A stretch of DNA of 64,000 nt from Aquibacillus koreensis (GTDB lineage Bacteria; Bacillota; Bacilli; Bacillales; Amphibacillaceae): assembly GCF_025154055.1 (NCBI RefSeq), contig NZ_JAOALK010000041.1:102808-166807 (forward strand), given 5' to 3'. The notes beneath the pieces were generated by a model. It saw nothing but the letters and a program-made list of their open reading frames with translations, made no database searches and had not been told where the DNA came from. The first letter of the stretch is position 1, and each line of letters opens with the position of its first letter. Below are positions 28,055 through 38,057 of the stretch, piece by piece. The position numbers and the translations under genes were made by a program.

Positions 28055-30511
28055 TTAACTTTCCTCATTGCTTAAAAATGGTTTTGTATAGTTAGTTTGT
28101 TCCCATACTTCCACAACATCCCCTTGTTCATCAGCATCAATAATATATGATCCATTACTATAACGATCACTATTAGCTAATTCAAGTGGATAGACCATGT
28201 GGGTAGACCCTTTACTCGTCTTAAATTGGATCGTTCCTTCATCGTTTACTAGGAAGAAACCGATAACACGGTGTGGTTTTCTTTTTAATTCTCTTAACAT
28301 TACAAGCCCTCGTTTAGCACGAGCACCTTTTTCAAATTCCTTTAAAGTCATCCGTTTCGCCGCTCCACGTTGTGTAAGTAAAACGAGGTTAGGCTCTGCT
28401 ACTAAGTCATCAAATACGATACCATTAATGACATACTCATCATCTTTTAATTGAATAGCTTTCACACCTGCAGCCCTTTGACCCACTGGTGTTACTTCTG
28501 ACTCATGATACCACAAACTATACCCTTTATTTGATGCTATAAATACATCCGAATGACCATCAGAAACATGTACATTCACTACTTGATCGTCACCCTTTAA
28601 ATTAATGGCAACAAGCGCTTTCGAATATCGTTGCGCCTCATAGGTTTTTAATTCAGTTCGTTTAATCATACCGTTTTTTGTAAAGAAAATTAAATATTTT
28701 TCTTCAACAAAATTCCTTACTGGTATTGCTTTTACTATGATCTCATCTTTATCAATTGTGACGATATTAGAGATATGCTGTCCTAAGTCTTTCCATCTGA
28801 TGTCTGGAAGCTCATGGACTGGAGCAAAAATATATCTCCCTTTGTTAGTAAATAACAGTAATTTATCTGTCGTATTGATCTCCTGTAAGGCGACGAGATG
28901 ATCTTCATCTTTCATAGCGAAGTCTTCTCCATTTGAGGCTGCATACGACCTGAGACTAGTTCGTTTCACATAGCCATCACGTGTAACGGAAACTAATACA
29001 TCTTCACTTGCGATCATAACTTCTAAATTAATTTTCAACTCTTCAATCTCTTCTTCAATTATTGTTTTTCGCTTATCTGCATACTTCTTCTTTAAGTCTT
29101 TCAAGTCATTTTTTATCACGGTGAAGAGTTTTCGCTCATCATTTAAGATCGCTTCTAACTCATTTATTTTCTCTTGAAGCTCTTTTGCTTCCTGTTGTAA
29201 AGACGTAATATCTGTGTTCGTTAAGCGATATAACTGTAAATTTACGATTGCTTCTGCTTGTTCTTCCGTAAATCCATACGCCTCTTTAATTTGTTTCTTA
29301 GCATCTTGTTTATCTTTGGAAGCTCGAATTGTCGCAATTAACTCATCTAAAATAGAAATAGCTTTGATTAGTCCTTCTACAATATGGGAGCGTTCCTGTG
29401 CTTTTCTTAAGTCAAATTTAGATTGACGTGTTACAACCTCTTTTTGGTGAGAGATGTAAGATTCAAGCATAGACGTTAAGTTAAGTAATGTAGGTGTTTT
29501 ATCTTTAATGGCTACCATATTAAAGTTATATGTGATTTGTAGATCTGTATTTTTGTATAAATAATGAAGAACACCTTCACTATCTGCATCTTTTTTTAAT
29601 TCAATAACGATCCGTAGTCCAGTACGATCTGTTTCGTCACGTACTTCTGCAACACCTTCTACTTTTCGATCGAGTCGAAGTTCATCCATACGTTTCACTA
29701 AGGTCGCTTTATTCACTTCATATGGTATTTCATCAATGACAATTTGCTCACGGTTTCCTCTAAGCTGTTCAACCTCTGCTCTTCCTCTAACAACGACTTT
29801 CCCTTTTCCGGTTTTATATGCTTGCTTTAACCCATCAACGCCTTGAATAGTTCCACCAGTTGGAAAATCTGGACCTTTAATAACCTGCATTAACTCGTCA
29901 ATCGTAACATCAGGTTTATCTATTTTCTTTATTACTGCATCGATAACTTCGCCAAGGTTGTGGGGTGGTATTTCCGTTGCATAACCTGCTGATATACCTG
30001 TGGAACCATTTGCTAAAAGATTAGGAAATCTTGCAGGAAGAACGACGGGCTCATCAATGGTATCATCGAAATTCGGTATAAAGTCCACTGTTTCTTTATC
30101 AATGTCACGAAGTAATTCTGAAGAAATACTTGATAACCTTGCCTCCGTATAACGCATAGCAGCTGGCGGATCACCATCTACACTACCATTATTTCCATGC
30201 ATTTCTACTAAGACATTCCGCACTTTCCAATCTTGACTAAGACGAACCATTGCATCATAGACAGATGTATCACCATGTGGATGATAATTACCAATAACTG
30301 TACCTACCGTTTTAGCTGATTTTCTGAATGCTTTATCATGTGTGTTTCTTTCCTCATGCATCGCAAACAAAATTCTTCTTTGTACTGGTTTTAACCCATC
30401 TCTAGCATCTGGTAGTGCTCGATCTTGAATAATATATTTACTATACCTTCCAAAGCGGTCGCCGATGACATCTTCTAAAGGTAAATCTAGTAATTTTTCT
30501 GTAAATGACAA
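28055..30511 (-). CDS. parC: DNA topoisomerase IV subunit A
   Basis: The DNA-cleaving subunit of Topo IV, 818 residues, which decatenates replicated chromosomes together with ParE. The winged-helix domain has the catalytic tyrosine in the AMRYTEARLSS block (~122), and the C-terminal beta-pinwheel has GYSLWYHESEVTPVGQRAAGVKAI-type repeats. In the quinolone-binding helix, GNYHPHGDTSVYDAMV carries Thr and Asp where I recall S. aureus GrlA has Ser80 and Glu84. It lies 15 nt downstream of parE. Confidence 0.98.
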   Translation of the reverse strand: MSFTEKLLDLPLEDVIGDRFGRYSKYIIQDRALPDARDGLKPVQRRILFAMHEERNTHDKAFRKSAKTVGTVIGNYHPHGDTSVYDAMVRLSQDWKVRNVLVEMHGNNGSVDGDPPAAMRYTEARLSSISSELLRDIDKETVDFIPNFDDTIDEPVVLPARFPNLLANGSTGISAGYATEIPPHNLGEVIDAVIKKIDKPDVTIDELMQVIKGPDFPTGGTIQGVDGLKQAYKTGKGKVVVRGRAEVEQLRGNREQIVIDEIPYEVNKATLVKRMDELRLDRKVEGVAEVRDETDRTGLRIVIELKKDADSEGVLHYLYKNTDLQITYNFNMVAIKDKTPTLLNLTSMLESYISHQKEVVTRQSKFDLRKAQERSHIVEGLIKAISILDELIATIRASKDKQDAKKQIKEAYGFTEEQAEAIVNLQLYRLTNTDITSLQQEAKELQEKINELEAILNDERKLFTVIKNDLKDLKKKYADKRKTIIEEEIEELKINLEVMIASEDVLVSVTRDGYVKRTSLRSYAASNGEDFAMKDEDHLVALQEINTTDKLLLFTNKGRYIFAPVHELPDIRWKDLGQHISNIVTIDKDEIIVKAIPVRNFVEEKYLIFFTKNGMIKRTELKTYEAQRYSKALVAINLKGDDQVVNVHVSDGHSDVFIASNKGYSLWYHESEVTPVGQRAAGVKAIQLKDDEYVINGIVFDDLVAEPNLVLLTQRGAAKRMTLKEFEKGARAKRGLVMLRELKRKPHRVIGFFLVNDEGTIQFKTSKGSTHMVYPLELANSDRYSNGSYIIDADEQGDVVEVWEQTNYTKPFLSNEES

Positions 30512-30526
30512 AAAGATGCCCTCCCT

Positions 30527-33001
<2,475 letters not shown>

Positions 33002-33586
33002 ATGAGTTATTTATTATTTTCACTAATTGCATATGTACTAGGATCCATCCCTTTCGCCTTAATCGTTGGAAAAATAGGATATAAAACTGATATTAGAGAA
33101 CACGGAAGTGGTAATTTGGGTGGTACCAATACATTTCGTGTCCTTGGTGTAAAAGCCGGGTTAATCGTTACGATTGCCGATATTTTAAAAGGTACGCTTG
33201 CTACATCACTACCTTTCCTGGTTGGTGTAACAGAGGTTAATCCACTAATTATTGGTGTTTTTGCGGTAATTGGTCATATGTACCCTATTTTTGCTAAATT
33301 TAAAGGTGGTAAGGCTGTTGCTACTTCAGGTGGCGTCATACTTGGAGTAAGCCCAATCCTGTTTCTAATTATGATTATTTCGTTTTTCATCATGTTATTT
33401 CTTACTAAATATGTCTCCTTATCATCTATGGTGACAGGTATTGTAGCTATTATCGTATCAATCATTCAACAAGATATTGGATTAATAATTGTAACATCCG
33501 TATTGACTGTTTTTGTGTTCTATCGCCATCGAGCTAACATTAAGCGGATTATAGACAAAACGGAGCCCAAGATTAAATGGATGTAA
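33002..33586 (+). CDS. plsY: Acyl-phosphate:glycerol-3-phosphate acyltransferase
   Basis: PlsY transfers an acyl group from acyl-phosphate to glycerol 3-phosphate, the first step of phospholipid synthesis. The 194-residue protein has five hydrophobic segments and the three family motifs: [10 protein letters not shown] with [30 protein letters not shown], and the late [17 protein letters not shown] precedes the ATG at 33002; the frame extends 14 codons upstream without a site. Divergence from parE is conserved in Bacillus. Confidence 0.97.
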   Translation: MSYLLFSLIAYVLGSIPFALIVGKIGYKTDIREHGSGNLGGTNTFRVLGVKAGLIVTIADILKGTLATSLPFLVGVTEVNPLIIGVFAVIGHMYPIFAKFKGGKAVATSGGVILGVSPILFLIMIISFFIMLFLTKYVSLSSMVTGIVAIIVSIIQQDIGLIIVTSVLTVFVFYRHRANIKRIIDKTEPKIKWM

Positions 33587-33646
33587 GAAAGCTACTGTCT
33601 GATGAATCAAATAAGAAGAACGTATAAATAATCGTCCTAAAAATGG

Positions 33647-33670
33647 AACCGAATCTGTATAGATTCGGTT
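33647..33670 (+). terminator. Terminator of plsY
   Basis: AACCGAATC / GATTCGGTT with a 6-nt loop and a T tail. Confidence 0.9.
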
Positions 33671-33810
33671 TTTCAAGCTTTACAAAACTATCGTCGTATG
33701 GAAGACATATTCTACATTATATGTATCTAAATAGTTAAAATAAATTGAATAAAATATACTTGTTGATTATACTTTGTATAAGTTGAAAGAGGTTAAAAGG
33801 AGTCGAAATA

Positions 33811-34740
33811 ATGAATATAACTAAAGTTAATCATAAAAAAGCACTTCCTAATAAAAAAGAACGTCATAAATTATTTGGATCTGTTGATCCTGGACCTAAA
33901 ACAAAGCCAGTAGATAAACATAAAATGACTGATTTACAAAATACAAAGAAAGACTTTATATTCGATTTAGATGCTGTAGGAATCGCTAAAGTAAAACACC
34001 CTATTCAAATTAGTAGTAGTTTAGCACCCACCTTTCAAACTACTATTGGAGAATTCACACTTACTTCAAGTTTAGACAAAGATAGTAAAGGTACAAATAT
34101 GAGTCGTTTCACCGAACAACTTCATGAATATCACACATCTAATTTTGTCGTTAGTATTAACGGACTAAAAAAATTCACAAAAGAATTAGCACAACGTTTA
34201 AAGCAAAAAGATGCCTGTGTAGAAGTCACGTTCCCTTGGTTTTTTGAAAGAAAAGGACCATCTTCCGAATTAACCGGTCTAAATCACGCAGATGCTACTA
34301 TGAAGGTCCATTACGATGTAGTATATGGTTATGATACAGAAGTCACTTTAGCAGGAATGATTACTACGCTTTGTCCTTGTTCGAAGGAAATTAGTGAATA
34401 CAGTGCACATAACCAGAGAGGTAATGTAACGATGCAAGTTTCCCTAGCGGAAGATTACGATGAAAATCAAGTGGATTGGAAAGAAGCCTTGCTAGAAGCA
34501 GCTGAGAGCAATGCAAGTGCTAGAATTCATCCAGTTTTAAAACGCCCTGACGAAAAAATGGTGACGGAACAAGCATTCGAGAATCCGCGTTTTGTTGAAG
34601 ATATTGTTCGATTAGTAGCTGCTGACCTTTATGAGTTAGATTATATTAAAAAGTTTAAAGTTTCGTGCAGAAATGAAGAGTCCATTCACTTACACGATGC
34701 AATTGCCTCTGTCACATACGATAAAACTAATGAAGAATAA
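33811..34740 (+). CDS. folE2: GTP cyclohydrolase FolE2 (type IB)
   Basis: FolE2 makes dihydroneopterin triphosphate from GTP for folate synthesis, replacing or backing up zinc-dependent FolE. The 309-residue length and blocks RFTEQLHEY, FPWFFERKGPSSELTGLNHAD, TLCPCSKEISEYSAHNQRG (containing the catalytic Cys) and EDIVRLVAADLYELD are typical of this tunnelling-fold family. In B. subtilis the homologue is induced on zinc starvation through Zur; I did not see a clear Zur box here. AAAGGAG precedes the ATG. yidD follows 12 nt after the stop. Confidence 0.96.
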   Translation: MNITKVNHKKALPNKKERHKLFGSVDPGPKTKPVDKHKMTDLQNTKKDFIFDLDAVGIAKVKHPIQISSSLAPTFQTTIGEFTLTSSLDKDSKGTNMSRFTEQLHEYHTSNFVVSINGLKKFTKELAQRLKQKDACVEVTFPWFFERKGPSSELTGLNHADATMKVHYDVVYGYDTEVTLAGMITTLCPCSKEISEYSAHNQRGNVTMQVSLAEDYDENQVDWKEALLEAAESNASARIHPVLKRPDEKMVTEQAFENPRFVEDIVRLVAADLYELDYIKKFKVSCRNEESIHLHDAIASVTYDKTNEE

Positions 34741-34752
34741 GGAAGCGTTGTT

Positions 34753-34986
34753 ATGAAGCGTTTATTTATTTTATTAATACGATTTTACCAAAAAGTTATT
34801 AGCCCAATTAAGCCGCCTACATGTAGATTTTATCCTACCTGCTCCCAATATGGATTGGAATCGATACAGAGATTTGGAGCTTTAAAAGGTGGGTATTTAA
34901 CGATCAAAAGAATACTAAAATGCCACCCTTTTCATCCAGGCGGGGTCGATCTTGTTCCTGAGAAAAAAAATAAACAATCATTATAA
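34753..34986 (+). CDS. yidD: Membrane protein insertion efficiency factor YidD
   Basis: A 77-residue UPF0161 protein. The core [28 protein letters not shown] and [20 protein letters not shown] are nearly invariant in the family (quoted in parts). An amphipathic N-terminal helix suits peripheral membrane binding. In other bacteria YidD assists YidC-dependent insertion. It is 12 nt from folE2, so it is likely co-transcribed, although the functions appear unrelated. Confidence 0.95.
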   Translation: MKRLFILLIRFYQKVISPIKPPTCRFYPTCSQYGLESIQRFGALKGGYLTIKRILKCHPFHPGGVDLVPEKKNKQSL

Positions 34987-35011
34987 TCTCTGCTATTTGC
35001 GGAGATTTTTT
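34985..35011 (+). terminator. Terminator of folE2-yidD
   Basis: AATCTCTGC / GCGGAGATT with a 5-nt loop (one wobble), then a T run. Confidence 0.85.
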
Positions 35012-35065
35012 GTATGAAAAAATTCTTCCCAACCATAATAAGACTGATTAAATAGGAGGGATTAT

Positions 35066-35950
35066 ATGTTTTTTCATACAAAAGAATTGCAATATAACGC
35101 GAAACCAAGTAATCCAGATCCAGTATATGCTAAAAAATTGCAAGAAATCCTAGGTGGACAGTTTGGTGAAATGTCCGTTATGATGCAGTATTTGTTCCAG
35201 GGTTGGAATTGTCGTGCAGACGAGAAGTATAAAGATATGATTTTGGATATAGGTACTGAAGAGATCGCACATGTTGAGATGATTGCAACGATGATTGCCC
35301 AATTATTAGACGGTGCCCCCGCTCGCGAACAAGATGAAGCAGCTAAAGATCCTGCAGTAGAAGCTGTTCTTGGCGGGATGAATCCCCAACATGCGATAGT
35401 ATCTGGACTGGGTGCTACACCTACGGATAGTGTTGGATACCCATGGAACGCAAGATATACGGTTGCAAGTGGAAATTTATTAGCAGACTTCCGCGCGAAT
35501 TTAAATGCTGAGTCTCAGGGTAGATTGCAAGTTGTTCGTTTATATGAGATGACTACCGATCCAGGTGTACGTGACATGCTCTCATTTTTGATAGCTCGTG
35601 ATACCATGCACCAAAACCAGTGGATGGCTGCAATTGAAGAATTAGAACAAAATCAAAAAGCAATTGTTCCTAGTACATTCCCACAAGCACTCGAGAAACA
35701 AGAAGTATCCTATTCCTTCATGAACTTCTCAAACGGAGAAGAAAGCTCACAAGGTAGATGGGCGAGTGGCAAAAGCATGGATGGACTAGGTAATTTCGAA
35801 TATATTGCACAACCACAAGCGATGGGACAAATCCCTAAATTAAATCCTTCCCCAGCTTATATGCACGGCACAACAATGCCTGGGCAAGTCATACCAGGGA
35901 TGGATCAAGCTAATTTTGAAGAAAACCAACCAAATAACGATCTACATTAA
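35066..35950 (+). CDS. Manganese catalase
   Basis: A non-heme di-manganese catalase of 294 residues. The ferritin-like four-helix bundle shows the ligand set E35 (GQFGEMS), E66 and H69 (GTEEIAHVE), E149 (LNAESQGR) and H182 (RDTMHQNQW). The C-terminal tail is proline- and glycine-rich, as in B. subtilis YdbD-type proteins. It should remove hydrogen peroxide; spore-coat roles are known for the shorter CotJC relatives. TAGGAGG precedes the ATG. It is a single gene. Confidence 0.95.
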   Translation: MFFHTKELQYNAKPSNPDPVYAKKLQEILGGQFGEMSVMMQYLFQGWNCRADEKYKDMILDIGTEEIAHVEMIATMIAQLLDGAPAREQDEAAKDPAVEAVLGGMNPQHAIVSGLGATPTDSVGYPWNARYTVASGNLLADFRANLNAESQGRLQVVRLYEMTTDPGVRDMLSFLIARDTMHQNQWMAAIEELEQNQKAIVPSTFPQALEKQEVSYSFMNFSNGEESSQGRWASGKSMDGLGNFEYIAQPQAMGQIPKLNPSPAYMHGTTMPGQVIPGMDQANFEENQPNNDLH

Positions 35951-35959
35951 ACAAAAAAG

Positions 35960-35988
35960 CGCAGATGCTCCTAGTTGGAGCGTCTGCG
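35960..35988. terminator. Terminator between convergent Mn-catalase and rsgA
   Basis: CGCAGATGCTCC / GGAGCGTCTGCG with one wobble pair and a 5-nt loop. A run of A precedes it and a run of T follows, so it can serve both genes. Confidence 0.88.
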
Positions 35989-35993
35989 TCTTT

Positions 35994-37058
35994 TTACCTT
36001 TTTTTATGAACCCTCGTTCGATCACCCGATAGTTTCTTCCACTTTTCTTTTTCTTTTAACTCTGCACGTTTATCTGCTTTACGTTCCAAAAAACGTATTT
36101 CTTTTTGTAATTTTAAATAGCTGCTGAAACGCTCTTCCGCTAACTCCCCATGATCAATGGCAGCTTGCACTGCACATGCTGGTTCATTTTGATGCGAGCA
36201 GTCTCTAAAACGACAAGTTGCTGCAATTTGCGCAATATCCTCAAAACTTTGTTCCAAATGTTGATCAGCTTCCCATAATTGCAACTCGCGCATGCCAGGT
36301 GTATCAATTAACATGCCCCCACTTGGCACGATGACTAATTCTCTATGTGTGGTTGTATGACGACCTTTATCATCATCTGTACGAACAGATTGTACCTCTA
36401 AGATGTCTTTACCAACAAGTTTGTTTGTTAATGTTGACTTCCCTACTCCCGATGACCCTAATAGAGCTATCGTTTGACCTTCTTGAAGGTAACTGGATAA
36501 CTCGCTTAACCCTTGATCTTCAACCGTGCTAACCACATGAATAGGTACACCTAAGGCGATACGTTCCACCTCTGCAAGCTTTTCGTCTATGTTGCCACAT
36601 AGATCAGCTTTACTCAGAATAATAACAGGATTTGCTCCGCTTTCCCAAGTCATGACTAAATAGCGTTCGATTCTTCTAAGATTAAGGTCTTTATTTAACG
36701 AATTTACAATGAAAACCGTATTAATATTAGCTGCTACAACCTGTTCTTCTGTTGTATTACCTGCAATTTTTCTTGAAAACTTACTTAATCGAGGCAAAAT
36801 ATTGTGAATCGTTGCTTTTTGCTCAGTTATTCTAGAATGGATGATCACCCAATCGCCAACAGCAGGATATTCTGTCCGTTCTACTGCTTGAAATATAAAT
36901 TTGCCAGTAACCTCAGCGATAATTTCATCGTTTTCCGTTATGACATGATATAACCCACGATGCTCTTTACTAATTCGTCCCACTTCAAATCCTTCGTTTA
37001 AATACGTATTCGCATTTGCTTGAAAGAAATCATTCCATCCAAGTTCTTTTAAGTTCAA
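35994..37058 (-). CDS. rsgA: Ribosome small-subunit-dependent GTPase A (RsgA family)
   Basis: A circularly permuted GTPase of 354 residues. An OB-fold (~45-110; GDWVIIHSR) precedes the GTPase motifs in permuted order (G4 ILSKADL, P-loop ALLGSSGVGKSTL, G3 LIDTPGMREL), then a zinc finger CRFRDCSHQNEPACAV. RsgA checks 30S maturation. In Bacillus the housekeeping copy (YloQ) lies beside prkC; this standalone gene is probably a second paralogue. The frame opens at 37109, but AGGAGG at 37068-37073 points to the TTG at 37058. It sits about 30 nt behind a strong terminator and a leader ORF (see findings). Confidence 0.93.
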   Translation of the reverse strand: MNLKELGWNDFFQANANTYLNEGFEVGRISKEHRGLYHVITENDEIIAEVTGKFIFQAVERTEYPAVGDWVIIHSRITEQKATIHNILPRLSKFSRKIAGNTTEEQVVAANINTVFIVNSLNKDLNLRRIERYLVMTWESGANPVIILSKADLCGNIDEKLAEVERIALGVPIHVVSTVEDQGLSELSSYLQEGQTIALLGSSGVGKSTLTNKLVGKDILEVQSVRTDDDKGRHTTTHRELVIVPSGGMLIDTPGMRELQLWEADQHLEQSFEDIAQIAATCRFRDCSHQNEPACAVQAAIDHGELAEERFSSYLKLQKEIRFLERKADKRAELKEKEKWKKLSGDRTRVHKKR

Positions 37059-37086
37059 TGTCAAATTCCTCCTAATATGTGGAAAT

Positions 37087-37114
37087 AAAAAAAGACCGTG
37101 AACATCCACGGTCT
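37087..37114 (-). terminator. Terminator/attenuator in the rsgA leader
   Basis: AGACCGTG / CACGGTCT with a 6-nt loop and a run of seven T's on the minus strand. Only 14 nt separate it from the rsgA ribosome site, leaving no room for a separate promoter. An upstream AAGACC (minus strand, ending near 37122) could pair with GGTCTT and compete with the stem. Confidence 0.8.
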
Positions 37115-37186
37115 CATAGGTCTTACATTATGCTACGATGGACTACATGCACCGCCCACCGCACAATTTTCCACAAACTAGAAAAC

Positions 37187-37243
37187 TTAACCGTTGGGCA
37201 GTGTTATGAAATTATACTTTACTTGATTGATTAACTTTTCCAT
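37187..37243 (-). CDS. Putative 18-residue leader peptide of rsgA
   Basis: A short ORF, MEKLINQVKYNFITLPNG, starts at ATG 37243 with GGGAGG 8 nt upstream and ends at TAA 37187. Its start lies inside GTGTTATG, which can pair with CATAACAC late in the ORF; CTGCCCA near the stop can pair with TGGGCGG further on, giving alternative folds before the terminator at 37087-37114. A good promoter precedes it. This arrangement is like leader peptides that sense ribosome stalling. No single codon type is enriched, so histidine- or tryptophan-style attenuation is unlikely. Confidence 0.6.
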   Translation of the reverse strand: MEKLINQVKYNFITLPNG

Positions 37244-37275
37244 AACACATACCTCCCTTTTCATTCAGTACTATT

Positions 37276-37304
37276 AGTATAAATAAACCGACTATAAAAG
37301 TAAA
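37276..37304 (-). promoter_or_regulatory. Promoter of the rsgA leader transcript
   Basis: On the minus strand TTTACT (37299-37304) and TATACT (37276-37281) are 17 nt apart. Transcription would start near 37269, 26 nt before the leader ATG. Confidence 0.6.
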
Positions 37305-37333
37305 TATAATAATTGACTATTTTTCCAATGATT

Positions 37334-37633
37334 TCATAATTTAAATCTATCTAATTGCTCCCATTGACCTTCAGCTACCAATATTTGCTTTTGCCAATCA
37401 CCAAATAGATCAAAATGGGGGTAATTTTTATCATGGTGAATCCATCTAGCTTCTAAACCATACCTTTCTCCCCACTCTACCAGTTTATCTATATTAGAAC
37501 ATCCTACTTTGGTTACTGTTTTACACCCTGGAAATCTAGGATCAAGCCAATAATGCGTCAGGAAAGCAATTTCCTCATTAATAACTTGTTTCTTCCATTG
37601 TTTCAATTCATTTCTTTTTATTCCAAAAGCCAT
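37334..37633 (-). CDS. yneQ: YneQ-like conserved protein
   Basis: A 99-residue protein beginning MAFGIKRNELKQWKKQ. The stretches EEIAFLTHYWLDPRFPG, KTVTKVGC and RWIHHDKNYPHFDLFG look like the B. subtilis YneQ family, which is small, cytosolic and of unknown function. The start at 37633 follows GAGGGG; a GTG at 37645 lies inside yneP and is unlikely. It follows yneP as in B. subtilis. Confidence 0.85.
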   Translation of the reverse strand: MAFGIKRNELKQWKKQVINEEIAFLTHYWLDPRFPGCKTVTKVGCSNIDKLVEWGERYGLEARWIHHDKNYPHFDLFGDWQKQILVAEGQWEQLDRFKL

Positions 37634-37634
37634 A

Positions 37635-38057
37635 TTACCCCTCACTTAACGCTTGTGTATAAGCCTCATGCCAATCTGGAAATTGTTTTCTTAATGATAC
37701 AGGTCGAAAGTTTGTTTTCTTCACAATGACATGTTTGGTTGAACCTGTAACTGCGACATTACCTTGGTCATCGGTAATCTGATATCCATATTCTGTTCGA
37801 AGTCCGTCATACGTTTCAATCCACGTTTCAACAAAAGCGTTTTGACCATATCTGACTGGTTGTTTAAAATACATATGTGCGTCAATAACCGGTGATACAA
37901 TACCACTTTTCTCCATGTCATGATATTCAAATCCTAGACTTTCAATAAAAGCAGTTCTTCCTATTTCAAACCAAACAAGATAATTAGCGTGATACACAAC
38001 TCCCATTTGATCTGTTTCTTGGTACCTTACCTTTATAGGTGTTTTCACCTTTTTCAA
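37635..38057 (-). CDS. yneP: Acyl-CoA thioesterase, hot-dog fold (YneP-like)
   Basis: A 140-residue protein of the 4-hydroxybenzoyl-CoA thioesterase group. VRYQETDQMGVVYHANYLVWFEIGR carries the catalytic aspartate in DQMGVVYHANY (about 17-27). It should hydrolyse an acyl-CoA; the substrate is unknown. The TTG start overlaps the TGA of the AAA+ gene, with AGGGGG upstream, indicating translational coupling between the two. Confidence 0.92.
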   Translation of the reverse strand: MKKVKTPIKVRYQETDQMGVVYHANYLVWFEIGRTAFIESLGFEYHDMEKSGIVSPVIDAHMYFKQPVRYGQNAFVETWIETYDGLRTEYGYQITDDQGNVAVTGSTKHVIVKKTNFRPVSLRKQFPDWHEAYTQALSEG

